Positions 1 through 13,570 of a stretch of 64,000 bases of DNA are shown here, piece after piece. This stretch comes from Sinonovacula constricta (Eukaryota; Mollusca; Bivalvia; Cardiida; Solecurtidae). Position numbers and translations under genes: made by a program. Within the stretch, counting starts at the first letter, position 1, and the number at the start of each line of letters is the position of its first letter. The notes beneath the pieces are model-generated. The model made no database searches and had not been told where the DNA came from. It saw only the letters and a list, made by a program, of their open reading frames with translations. The stretch covers positions 63,484,138 through 63,548,137 of the forward strand of contig CM017562.1 in the NCBI GenBank assembly GCA_007844125.1, in the 5' to 3' direction.

Positions 1-504
1 AACTCGGTTTAGTTGCTTTCTTTTAAGTCAGAAGGTCTAACTGCGCTTTCCTTTTCTTTTTCTTAAAATACAACATTCTGATGGTTGCTCTAAAGTGTCA
101 GACAACTCTCTTTAATGAATACCTGAGACTAAATGTCTCTTAAGTCGTGCGTACCTGTCCATCTCGTTAAAGCAATCGCCGTAGACAGTTTACGTTAGTA
201 TCACACTGTAGCACATCGTTATTTTCCATCGACAACAGTGATTTTTGTCATTACGTTAAAACTCTCACCAGCCTGTAACGAACCGTCCAGATCTCGTAAT
301 ATTTTCCGTACAAGGGCACGTAACTCCACACATAGCAGCACGTTCGGAGGACATAGTACATACCAGTGTTGTCCGTACTCATACGGTACTAACATTTGTG
401 AATGTGTCACCATAGCAGCATATATAATTTGTAGATGAATCGGTCGTTACGTTCGTTCTGGCAGGGAATATAATATTGACTTGACAAGCAATTTGATGAT
501 GAAA
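1..504. other. Intron or flank of protease unit 1, duplicated at 63590-63835
   Basis: No gene is seen. The first ~100 bases and bases ~375-500 match 63590-63835 closely, including shared text around CATAGCAGCATATATAATTT. Bases ~102-375 are present here and absent from the later copy. By colinearity with units 2 and 3 this is the intron between exons E5 and E4 of protease unit 1, whose E5-E7 lie off the left edge. Confidence 0.7.
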
Positions 505-2330
505 AGGTAAATAAGAAAAGGTCCTATCAAAATTTTCACAGATATTTAAATTTTATCTACCTGCAGACCAAGGCAGACAAGGTAAATGTAAATGTGACAA
601 AAACACAGAGACGAGACATAACACACAAAAAGAAAAACCATCAGTTACCGCCTTGGAACGGTCAGTCGGCAAAAGGGCCAACTGGGGTGCTTAAACCTGG
701 TCTGTGGAGCGCTCCAACCTCGCACTTCCTGAAGGTTTTTCTAACACACAAACAGTGTAAATAAAAATATCCCGTCAAAGTGAAACAACTAACAGTAGGC
801 ATCTGCATCGGGAGTTAAAACAGATATAATGAACTTATATACATACATGATAACTAGTAATAAAATAACATATGTACAGTATGTACAGTAGATAAAAGCC
901 TCGGCAACCAAAAATTCCAAATGAGAGAGTAGTTTCAAATAAAATGAAGCAGTACAAGCGCTGATATATTATAAGAACAATATAATGACGTCATAAATGC
1001 CATGACGTCATATGCCAAAAGTGTCAAAAGTGATATGTAAAAAAATACGAAGAAATAATAGAATTTTAGAAAAACAACAAAATAAAACGAAGTATTGTTT
1101 AGAGTTAATACGTTTAAAAAACATATCATAAACGCCGAGGATTTATCCGCAGTTGACATGTTATATATGATAATGATTAAAAAAAATCCCGATGTTATAC
1201 CTACTGTGCAATCTCACGTAAAGGGTATGGAGACTGCTCAAGTTGTCCCACCTATATAGGGCACGACTGGAGAGATAAAGAGACAAGAAATCCAACAGTG
1301 ACTGTCTAATTATGGCTTTAAGTCACTGTTTTCACATAGTCTCAACGACCTGTCCGGTCATCGTGTAATTTAAAAGCAATGCAAGTTCTTGACTGTAAAA
1401 GGGTCAATTGCAAGCAATGCAGTACATCGAAGGATTCCCGAGTTGTAACAGTCTGCAATACATTTTCTGATAAGTTTTGTAAAGTGGTCAGAAAAGTTAT
1501 TGAGACCCTTGATCTTCTTTAACTTGTATAAAACATTTCCATAAAATGCAGGATGGCTTATGCCTTTCTGCATAAGTGTTTTCATACTGCTTTTATACTT
1601 AGAAGCAATAAAATCATTGCGGTGAAAGAATTTTGAAAACGCCTTTCTTAATTTATGAAAACGAAAGCCTTGCTGTAACAGTTTAGAAGAAATAAACAGG
1701 TTTCTATCATTAAAATCTTCTACTTTAGTACAAACTCGTGCAAACCTTGTAAGTTGTGATATGTAAATACCATAGGAGGTAGCACGAGTTAAATCACCAT
1801 CAAGGTATGGATAATTCACAATACTAAAGTTGAAATCATCTCTCTTGTCATAGATTTTAGTAGAGACGTTGTCATTGGAAATATTTAACTCAATGTCTAG
1901 AAATGCTGCATTTAAATGTCAGTTTTTTGCTTTATTAAGGGTAAGTTCTTGAGGGTAAATCAGATGGATCATTTGAGAAAAGAAAGGATTATATATAGTT
2001 AGAATATCGTCAAGATAGCGTGACGTTAAATTGAAAGCCTCTATAATGTGGCTTTGGTTTGAAGGGGATAAAGTTAACATGAAATCACGTTCAAAGCAGT
2101 ATAAAAACAAATCTGCAATTAATGGTGCACAGTTGGTTCCCATAGGGATACCAATTACTTGTCTAAATAAAGTGTCACCGCATTTTATGTAAATATTGTC
2201 TAATAGAAAACGTAAAGCTTCACAAACATCCGTGCAAGTCCACATAGTAAACTTTTCTAAGAATGTGTTGGTAAAAAATGCATTACTTTCATGACATGCA
2301 ATATATAGACGCTGCTCTCGAGCAAATGTT
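505..2330 (-). mobile_element. Penelope-like retroelement, 5'-truncated copy (left)
   Basis: On the minus strand a decayed reverse-transcriptase reading frame (2330 to 1370) is followed by ~860 bp of noncoding tail that matches the tail of the plus-strand copy at 6391-7645. Both copies end at the same place, in the text TTCTTATTTACC. The insertion is bounded by comparison with the uninterrupted sequence at ~63820-63850: GCAATTTGATGAT is joined there directly to the GTTTTGTTTATT block that here follows the element. Assignment to the Penelope/TERT-like RT group rests on the GIPMGTNCAP and YLDD motifs and is tentative. Confidence 0.7.
1370..2330 (-). pseudogene. Reverse transcriptase remnant of the Penelope-like element
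   Basis: Two minus-strand stretches form one broken ORF. 2330-1919 encodes the RT palm with GIPMGTNCAPLIADLF (motif B region) and RYLDDIL (motif C, catalytic Asp pair). After a one-frame disruption near 1919, 1860-1370 continues with KIYDKRDDFNF, YGIYISQLTRFARVC and KLRKAFSKFFHR, ending with a stop shortly after PFTVKNLHCF. The N-terminal part of RT (motif A) is missing, consistent with 5' truncation. No GIY-YIG endonuclease was found after it. Confidence 0.7.
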
Positions 2331-2574
2331 TTCTCGAGTTGTGTTTTGTTTATTTAATGTTACGTGTAATATACGGATATTCCGTAAAGCCTATATAAAA
2401 TAACGTTAAAAAGCTTAATTTCATGGATATCAAAGCAAATAAAGTATTGTTGTATAAAACAAGGCCTGGCTGCTCTAGATCTACACAATTTGCTCCTGAC
2501 CAGTTAGTGGCTAGCAGACCAAAAGTAAAGCCATAAATACAGGTACAAGTATATCCACTGGTCGTGTGCCCTAC

Positions 2575-5681
<3,107 letters not shown>

Positions 5682-6390
5682 GTCGTCTGCAGGTAGGGCG
5701 GCGGTGCTGGAAGAAACGGAAAGGTGCACAAAACATTTAAGGTCGGTTGTAGGTGTATAAAATCTGCTTGCCTAAATCCTGTAGTACCTGTAGTTGTATG
5801 GTCTATCAAGCCTGAAGTCATTACAAATGAAAATATGAACACACACGCTAGTAAACAGAACCACATTCCGTCGTGTTTTTGTTGTTGTTGGTTTTGTTAT
5901 TGTTGTGTGTGTGCTTTAATTGAAATACAAGTATTTATACGCGGCACGTTAAAATAATATCGGCACAGTAAAGAGGCATCAGTGTAAGAAAATAAAGATA
6001 AAATGATCTGATTAGATTAATCATAACATTTAGTTATTTCTGTAGTACATAAAGAAGTATTTTGTTCTTACCACCTAAGAAGAAATATCTTCAATCTCCC
6101 ACTGATTTATTTAAGAATTAGAATCGTTTTTAAAATCCGCCAAATAATTGGCTTATCACCATCTACGTATCGTTCTTGATCTTTATGAACGTAAATGTAC
6201 GTGCACACACACCAGATGGTCCAGTGCATCCTGTTTTATACCCGTATTTAATAATCTGTTGCTTGGTGTGATTGGAATGCAGAAATGCACGACAGCGTGC
6301 CGAGGTTGGAAGCCACAAGTCGCCTTTCATTGGTAGACTGTTTTCTTCCTCTATCATGTCAATTGCATATCAATGAGTCATTCACAAACT
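5682..6390. other. Upstream region of protease unit 1
   Basis: No ORF with recognisable homology. It aligns with 39733-40895 of unit 2 except that unit 2 carries a ~510-bp insertion at 39812-40322. Conservation between the two copies continues to the Penelope-like insertion point at ~6391. Confidence 0.6.
6234..6240 (-). promoter_or_regulatory. Candidate TATA box for protease unit 1
   Basis: On the minus strand the sequence reads TATAAAA ~555 bp upstream of the ATG, in a block preserved in unit 2 (40784-40790). The distance fits if a noncoding first exon is spliced to the acceptor just upstream of the ATG. This rests on the motif and on conservation between two duplicates only. Confidence 0.3.
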
Positions 6391-7645
6391 GCACGAGTTT
6401 GTACTAAAGTACAAGAGTTCAATGCTAGAAACCGGCTTATTTCTTCTAAACTGTTACAGCAAGACTTTTGTTTTCATAAATTAAGAAAGGCGTTTTCAAA
6501 ATTCTTTCACCGCAATGATTTTATTGCTTCTAAGTATAATAGCAGTATGAAAACACTTATGCAGAAAGGCATAAGCCATCCTGCATTTTAAGGAAATATT
6601 TTATGCAAGTTAAAGAAAATTAATGGTCTCAATAACTTTTCTGACCACTTTACAAAACTTATCAGAAAATGTATTGCAGACGGTTACAACCCGTGAAACC
6701 TTCGTTGTACTGCATTGCTTGCAATTGACCCTTTTACAGTCAAGAACTTGCATTGCTTTTAAATTACACGATGACCGGACAGTTCGTTGAGACTATATGA
6801 AAACAGTGACTTAAAGCCATAATTGGACAATCACTGTTGGATTTCTTGTCTCTTCATCTTTCTAGCCGTGCCCTATATAGGTGAGACAACTTGAGCAGTC
6901 TCCATACCCTTTACGTGAGATTGCACAGTAGGTATAACATCGGGATTTTTTGTACCATTATTATATATAATATGAAAACTGCGGATAAATCCTCGGCTTT
7001 ATGATATGTTTTATTAAAACGTATAATTAACTCTTAACAATACTACATATAATTTTGTTGGATTGGGTTGTTTTCTAAAATTCGATGATTTCTTTCGTAT
7101 ATTTTTTTTACATATCACTGTTGACACTTTTGGCATATGACGTCATGCATTGTATGACTTTATTAAATTGTTCTTATTATATATCAGCGCTTGTGCTGTT
7201 TTATTTCAAACTACTCTCTCATTTAGAATTTTTAGGCTGCCGAGGCTTTTATCTACTGTACATACTGTACATATGTTGTTTTATTACTAGTTATTATGTA
7301 TGTACATAAGTTCATTATATCTGTTTTAACTCCCGATGCAGGTGCTTATTGTTAGTTGTGTCACTTTGACGGGATATTTTTTATTTACACTGTTTGTTTG
7401 ATAGAAAAAACTTCAGGAAGTGCGAGGTTGGAGCGCTCTACAAACCAGGTTTAAACACCCCAGTCGGTCCTTTTGCCGACTGACCGTTCCAAGGCTGTAA
7501 CTGATGTTTTTTCTTTTTGTGTTTTGTCTCGTCTCTGTGTTTTTTGTCACATTTACATTTACCCTGTTTGCCTTTGTCTACAGGTAGATTAAATTTAAAT
7601 ATCTGTGGAAATTTCGATAGGACCTTTTTCTTATTTACCTATAAG
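6391..7645 (+). mobile_element. Penelope-like retroelement, 5'-truncated copy (right)
   Basis: Same family as 505-2330 in the opposite orientation. The RT remnant (6391-6765) begins inside the ORF at ARVCTKVQEFNARN and has at least two premature stops. Its tail matches the left copy to the shared 3' end at ~7640. Unit 2 shows the empty site near 40895-40900, where CAAACTGC runs directly into the TAAGCACACATGA block. Confidence 0.75.
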
Positions 7646-7699
7646 CACACATGACGATACTTAAATAGATAGATAGGCATTATACTACTCTCTGGTCCT

Positions 7700-8075
7700 T
7701 TTACACAACCGTTTGAAACTGTCGCTTGGTGGCATCACTGTGGGTAAACGTTCGATTTTGGTAAAGACATCTGAAGCCATTGATTTTGAATTATTATGTT
7801 CTGTAGAATTATGCTTGATTGTTTTTATAATTGTTATATACTTTGTACAGCATGCATTGATGATCGTCCAAATGCGAGTGCACGTACACTTTTGCTTGGT
7901 ACTTTATCATTAGATAAACTCAAAAAAGTAATTTTCTCTGAATCGCATGTCAATGTTGAAAGTTCTAAGTTATGATACTTTACAAGAAAAAGACAAGCTA
8001 AGCGTCAAAGTCACAGGAAACAGTGTGCCAGAAAGCTAAGCATATAAAGGTAGTGGAAACCTAATTGATATCATG
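7700..8075 (+). pseudogene. Unrecognised coding-like fragment, also at 40965-41335
   Basis: I do not recognise this protein. After a possible acceptor (TTTGTACAG at ~7850) one frame reads DRPNASARTLLLGTLS and KLKKVIFSESHVNVES, then after a one-base shift LSVKVTGNSVPES and AYKGSGNLID. A stretch upstream (7713 on) reads LGGITVGKRSILVKTSEAID. The unit-2 copy keeps much of the same peptide with different indels. It may be a decayed exon of another gene or part of an older transposon. Polarity and composition look coding; function is not inferable. Confidence 0.4.
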
Positions 8076-9240
8076 AATAATTGACAAATCATAAATTGTT
8101 TAAATGTATGTCTTAAACGTCACATGTAAGGAAACTTTAAACCATATTTAACCACCAGTTCTTAAATATGGACATTTTTTCTTATCAAACTTCGGACATG
8201 TAATGGTCTCTTAATTAGAAATAATTTATGATAAATGTTTTGCTGATTTTGCTATAGGTTGTGTTTTTTAACAAATAATAACATCAACCACACAAACAAG
8301 CATGTTAAATTATATTTTTAAATAACAACTTTAAAATTTATATTTAATTTTCACCTGCCCCAATCCATTTTTGACGGATTGTACACTCTTCTCGAGTACG
8401 GACCCTGGTTTGAAGAAGACTATGCTAATTTTTTTACTGAGAGACTTGTTTCAAAGTCCATCAGACAGTTTTTAAGTAATTTGACTGATTTTGCCAAGTT
8501 ATAAAGAATTCTAGCCTTTTTTATTTTGTTAAACATTCAATATATCAGGTACAGTATCTGTTATTAAATCTAGAAAGAATTATCCCAGAAATGACGACTT
8601 AAAATACAAATAAAACAATAACATTTGTCTTTTTTAATATGATGGAATTGGAGCACAAAAAATAATCAAAGCTAAAAATAAAGAAAAAAAAAGTTGAATC
8701 CTTTTGGGATTTGAACTCACAACCCTCCGTGGCAAGATATATGAATTTTTCTGCGTTTGATTGAAATGAATGAGCAGATAAATAATTTCCCTTGTCGTGA
8801 GATATATACGGTCAATCTCCTCACAGCGATTACGTCACGCGTTGCTTCTTTAATCTCTGCCCCCAGCAAGGATCACGTGACGGTAGAGTATCACGTGAAG
8901 TAAACATGGCGGCCTCCATAAACTTTGAAATTTTACTTTCATAATTTCATATTTTTTTCATATTTTTAGTTACTTTTTATTTTTAATATGATAAATTAAT
9001 ATTTTTAAAGGAAAGATACTATATTTTGAGGAGATAAGTCCAGAAAAAAACAACAATAAAAAAGAAACTATCCGCCTGTATTTGGGCGAAAAACTTGCTG
9101 GTGGCAGTGATATAATGTACTGTCAAGGGAAGTAATCACTGCGGGGAGTTTGATATACGGTAGGTGTCGTTGTAACGCACGTGCACTTCGTGCGGCTTTT
9201 CTAGTAGATAAGTCATTCAGCTTTGGGCAGCCGACAGTGA
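8076..9240. other. AT-rich spacer with a weak tRNA-like B-box
   Basis: No gene recognised. On the minus strand ~8690-8725 reads GTTGTGAGTTCAAATCCC, like a Pol III B box, preceded on the plus strand by an A-rich AAAAAAAAGTTGA context similar to that at 20040-20060. This may be an old tRNA-derived SINE. Bases ~9100-9270 may be the left end of the DIRS-like element, including the inverted GCACGTGC...GTGC text near 9177-9200. Confidence 0.4.
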
Positions 9241-9271
9241 TACACAGTTAATTTTTAGTGCGGTTTCAAAC

Positions 9272-10059
9272 ATGTGTGAAGAGCAACCACGTGGTCAGAC
9301 TGGCCAAACTGGTAGCGGTTTTGAATTTAACATTCAAGAGGTTTAGTCAGATTTAAGACAAGAAGTGTTATCCTTGCAAGAGGAGGTGCAGTGAAATAGT
9401 TTCTGTGTTAAAACTAAAGTAAAGAAACTTTAAACTGCAAAGGACTTGTGTGGAAATTTCAAGAAAACAAGGCCAATTTTTAGTTCAACACAGACATGGA
9501 GGAAACTGTACAGCAGGCTATTTGGGCTGTTGAACACAGTAAAACGAGCTATTGTGCGGCGCTGTTGAAGGAATTAGGTGAAAAGATCAGAAAACGAAGT
9601 AAACTCATACGTATAGCGGATTCATCTCCAGGTGGGTGGGAGACTGAGACAGTACGAGAACAATCCGGTAGCCAACGATAGTGATGATGAGGCAAAAATC
9701 CGAGAATCGAGCCCTTAAACGCAAGCGGTCCACAAGTTCTATCAAGGGTAAACTGGCTACAGCTACAGTCAGTCGGGCTCCTAGAACTAGCGTTGTTGGC
9801 TGTTTGCCTCCACCACCGTTTTTTCCTGGCAGACCGTTTTTGCAGCAGCCATTTCCAACCAGATCTTTTTGGGGTTCCATGCCAACAGGCGCCTGTTTCG
9901 CATGCGGCGACTTTCCGTCTTTTTCGAAGGGACTGTCCTCATGTCATCAAGCATGAATTCGGAGACCAGCCTATCACAAAACAAAGTGATGTGTTGTCCA
10001 TGAAAGATGAGTATGATATTGATTTTGAGCGTTTTACTCACGATTATTGGTACAAATAG
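9272..10059 (+). pseudogene. Gag-like ORF of the DIRS-like element, with broken zinc knuckle
   Basis: ATG at 9272 gives MCEEQPRGQTG with stops at the 18-40 codon level. 9496-9660 reads MEETVQQAIWAVEHSK and KELGEKIRKRSK. After frameshifts a basic segment RALKRKRSTSS leads to a proline-rich tract and GACFACGDF, then in the next frame FRRDCPHVIKHEFG. Together these are a CCHC knuckle (CxxCG...FRRDC) interrupted by a frame change near 9910. At least three frame changes show it is dead. Confidence 0.65.
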
Positions 10060-10079
10060 TTTAATTTTTGATACAATAG

Positions 10080-11112
10080 AGTTTGGATATAGAATCCCGT
10101 TTTATTCTTTGCCATCTTAAAGTAATTTGGAGAATAATAAATCTGCTTTAAAAGAAGGCGAATTTGTAGTGGACGCAATACAGAAATTGCTAGACGGGCT
10201 CTTAATTGAAAAATGCATTGTTGAGCTATGTGTTGTTAATACTCTAACTGTCTCTGTGCATAGTTCTGGAAAAAACGCTTGATTCTAGATTTGCGTGTTG
10301 TAAATAAGCATCTGTGCAAACAACATGTTAAATATGATGATATAAAAAGTGCACTATCTTTTTTTGCAAAAAGCAGATTTCATGGTCAAATTCGATCTTA
10401 CAAGTGCCTATCCCTTTGTAGAGATTTACAGGCCACACACTGAATTTTTTGGATTTTCCTTGACCGTAAAATGTTGCAGTAGTATTTTACAAGTTTTTAA
10501 TTTTACCGTTTGGTTTGTCTTCAGCATGTTATATTTTTACAAAGCTTACTAGACCTCTTATTTCAAAGTGGAGAGGAGAGGGCAAAAGTGTGTCAATGTT
10601 TTTAGATGATGGCATAGGTTTCAATAATTCCTATGATGAAAATTTTCAGATGGGGAGCGAGATAAAGCAGGATTTATTATCTTCTGGGTTTACCGGCCGC
10701 AATAGCTCAGGTGGTAGAGCGTCGGCTTGCGGATCGGGAGGTCGTGGGTTCGAACCCCGGTCGGGTCATACCAAAGACTTTAAAGATGGTAGTAGTGGCT
10801 TCCCTCCTAACGCTCGGGGCTACGGGGACAGCATTACGCCTGACTCGTCGGTGTCAGTATAATGGACCGGCCGGGTTCAGTCCTTGGGCACCTCATAAGT
10901 GCCCCTGTGCTATAATGATTAGAAATGTCGCTGCGCAGTATCGGCAAAAATGCCGGCTAATCCCTATCTTCTGGGTTTGTGCCTAATGCAGAAAAGTCGG
11001 AGTGGTTACCTGTACAAGAGTTAGTTTATTTGGGTGTACTGCTAAATACACATGAAGGTAAAATAGCCATAACAGGAAATAGAATAAGAAAAAGTAAAGC
11101 TACAATTTATAT
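10080..11112 (+). pseudogene. Reverse transcriptase of the DIRS-like element
   Basis: Fragments in several frames: RLILDLRVVNKHL (finger region), VKFDLTSAYPFVEIY and EFFGFS (motif A with catalytic Asp), SVSMFLDDGIG (the catalytic Asp pair) and, after the SINE insertion, VPNAEKSEW, LVYLGVLLN. The SINE splits a codon run: SSGF before it and VPNAEKSEW after it join in frame once the duplicated target is counted once. Confidence 0.7.
10692..10964 (+). mobile_element. tRNA-derived SINE with 14-bp target site duplication
   Basis: The head holds a Pol III A box (TAGCTCAGGTGGTAGAGC, ~10703) and B box (GGGTTCGAACCCC, ~10746). The body contains TACCAAAGACTTTAAAGATG and CTAACGCTC. Exact 14-bp duplications TATCTTCTGGGTTT flank it at 10678-10691 and 10965-10978. 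The body resembles the SINEs at 35052 and 61213 (shared TACCAAAG and CTAACGCTC). Not a functional tRNA gene. Confidence 0.9.
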
Positions 11113-11349
11113 TGATTGGATGGCTTAAAAGTGCAAAGGCGCGTACGCGCGAGGAAACTAGCAAGCCCAGTAGGTAAAATAATCTCCATTTCAGTGGTTA
11201 TAGGTCACCTGTCCCAGATAATGACCAGTTATCTAAGCATAGATATTGCGAAAGCGTACAGTCGGGATTTGTATATCACGGTTTCGGAAGAGACTTTGTA
11301 TCAGATTAAGTTTTGGAGTAAGGCACTAGATTCAATAAATAGAAAAAAT

Positions 11350-12060
11350 ATTTTTTGAATCTTGTTGGATTACAAAGATTATTTATTCTGATGCTAGCAG
11401 CACATGGTTCGCGGTCTATATAGTTTCTGCTGCTGACGACATATCTAAAGGTACGTGTTCTCAGGCTGAGACTGTTCAGTCCTCTACTTGGCGGGAACTC
11501 GTTGTAGTGTATAGAGTTTTACAGTCCTTGATTCATTTATTGGTCAATCGGCGTGTAAAATGGTCCACTGATAACCAGGGTGTGGCGTCAATTGTTGCTA
11601 AGGGTTCTATAAAGCATGATTTGCTAAGTATGGTCATAAAAAATATGTTTGTATTAGAAATTCTATCAGACTTGATATTGAATGGATTCCTAGAACTGAA
11701 AACGAAAGAGCTGACTATTTATCAAAAATAGTCGATTATGATGATTGGGGTTTGTCGATTTCCGTGTTCAACATGTTGCAAGACAGGTTTGGTTTGTTTG
11801 AAGTAGACTGGTTTGCTTCTGAGAATAACGCGAAGTTGGAAAAATTTTATTCCAGATTTTGGAATTCTTCCTGTTATGATATTGACGCTTTCACAGCTCA
11901 CTGGGATGACAGTTTCGGATTGTTTGTACCACCACCGTGTGTAATTCACGTAATTGTAAAGAAAATGGCCTTAGATAAAGCGAGAGGTGTCCTTGTACTA
12001 CCTGTTTGGAGGTCAGTATTGCGCATGCGTCGGAACGACAAAGTCTTGTTCGAAAGCTAA
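11350..12060 (+). pseudogene. RNase H and C-terminal domain of the DIRS-like Pol
   Basis: Reading across frames gives SDASSTWFAVYI (first catalytic Asp), STWRELVVVYRVLQ (Glu), KWSTDNQGVASIV (Asp) and ENERADYLSKIVDYDDWG (last Asp and the ADYLSR-type signature), then LFEVDWFASENNAKLEKF, SRFWNSSCYDIDAFT and KARGVLVLPVWRS. These blocks are diagnostic of DIRS/Ngaro-type RNase H regions. At least one frameshift (~11690) breaks it; the end runs into the LINE insertion. Confidence 0.75.
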
Positions 12061-12257
12061 GTGTTAAATTTTCCATTATTTAAATCTTTTGCTTGTTAAT
12101 ATCTTGTATACTTGGTTTGGTTTGTTCCCTTTTAATCCCAGTTTAGCCACTTTTCGTGTTTTTGGTGCAGGTAAAGGTTATCTTGAGACTCAGCAGGTTT
12201 TTCCACCCCCAGTAAAACTGTCAAAACAACCGCCATTTTGTCCTTCTTCCGGTCTGT

Positions 12258-12698
12258 TTGTTTACAATAATGAAGTTAGAATTTACTGGTCTCACCCTTC
12301 TCTTATTGATATATGCACATAAAGTTACAAATACTGATCAAAACTGTTCATCACCCCAACTAGGATCCACCTTGGTTTCAATTAAAAGGTCGATTAGGGT
12401 AATTTCCCGAAACCAAGCTAACGTTGACAGTAAATGCTCGCTAATATTTCTTCACTGTCTTCTAGCAACCCAAACGTCCGACATAGAAACCAACCCGGGA
12501 CCTAACCCAAAATATCCCTGTGGAACTTGTCAGAAGGAGGTTACCTTGAATGACAAGGGCATCTTGTGTGACGCATGCAGTACTTGGTATCACTGTGATT
12601 GCCAAGGACTAGGGGACACAACCTATGACTTCCTGTCAAATTCTAGTTTCTCTTGGTTTTGTATTAGTTGTGGAAGTCATAACCACTCTACATCGTAA
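12258..12698 (+). pseudogene. LINE N-terminal region: signal-like start, 2A-like peptide, PHD finger
   Basis: The ATG at 12270 starts a hydrophobic leader (MKLEFTGLTLLLLIYAH). A second hydrophobic segment CSLIFLHCLLATQ runs into SDIETNPGP, an exact D(V/I)ExNPGP ribosome-skipping (2A) motif. A PHD-type zinc finger follows: CGTCQKEV, ILCDACSTWYHCDC, then FCISCGSH. 2A-like motifs at the N-terminus of CR1-clade LINEs are known. The frame stops at ~12697 and resumes unchanged at the next codon, so this is one nonsense mutation. Confidence 0.8.
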
Positions 12699-12785
12699 GC
12701 AGAATCACTGGACACATTAGGCTCTAAATCTTTCTTCACTCCTTTAGAAACCGCCCCTGAATACTTTAATCCTCAAAGCAGTCCA

Positions 12786-13570
12786 GTGAGGAAAGATGGG
12801 CATCATGTTCAACCAAAAGCGAGCTTAACTTCTAAAATGAATAAAGCTAAAAGGACTAAACCTACTAAATTACTAGTAAACCCGGAAGAAAGACTAACAC
12901 TCCTTAATATTAACTGTCGTTCTGTCAATAATAAGATTCCTGAACTCCACCAAGTTATAGATCAAGTTCAACCTGTTATCATATGCCTCACAGAAACATG
13001 GTTAAAACCTGATACTAGTATTCACATAGCGGAAATTTTTCCATGTCACCTTGGTTACCAAATATACAGAGACGACAGAACATCAGGCAAGGGCGGAGGT
13101 GTCCTCCTTGCGGTCACAAACAAGTTCTTAAGTGAGGAACAACCAGAACTAAAGACTGATTGCAACGTATTATGGTCAAAAATTTAAATCACAGGCATAA
13201 AAGACATTTATGTCTCCTCATTCTACAAACCACATGAACACGACGAACAGTCACTTAAAGAATTATGGTCATCAGTAGAGAAAATTCCACAAAACAGTCA
13301 AATATGGATCCTTGGAGATTTTAATCTTCCAGACATGAACTGGTCAAATGAGTCACCATCAGACACATGCAGATTTAAAGAACTGTATGACACTTTCACT
13401 GAAAATATGATAAATCACAATCTCGAACAAATGGTCAAAATCCCCACCCGAAACAACAACATACTTGATTTATTTCTCACCAACATACCAAGTCAAGTTC
13501 ATGAAACCAAAACGTTACCAGGATTAGGCACATCAGATCCCGATATAGTACTAGTATTAAACGAAGTCAA
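12786..13570 (+). pseudogene. APE-type endonuclease domain of the CR1-like LINE
   Basis: Motifs in order: LTLLNINCRSVNNK (Asn), ICLTETWLKPD (catalytic Glu), GKGGGVLLAV, SSFYKPHEHD, ILGDFNLPDMNW (Asp/Asn) and LGTSDPDIVL. The last motif is normally SDHD: the catalytic His is Pro here. A stop at ~13185 interrupts the domain. Nicking activity is therefore predicted lost in two ways. Confidence 0.8.

Noticed and set aside
505..2330. Hammerhead ribozyme in the Penelope-like element
   Set aside because: Some Penelope-like elements carry one; I looked for the CTGATGA...GAAA core in the tails of both copies and did not find it.
10703..10775. Functional tRNA gene
   Set aside because: The tRNA-like part is the head of a SINE with a 14-bp target duplication and a 3' body; the cloverleaf is imperfect.
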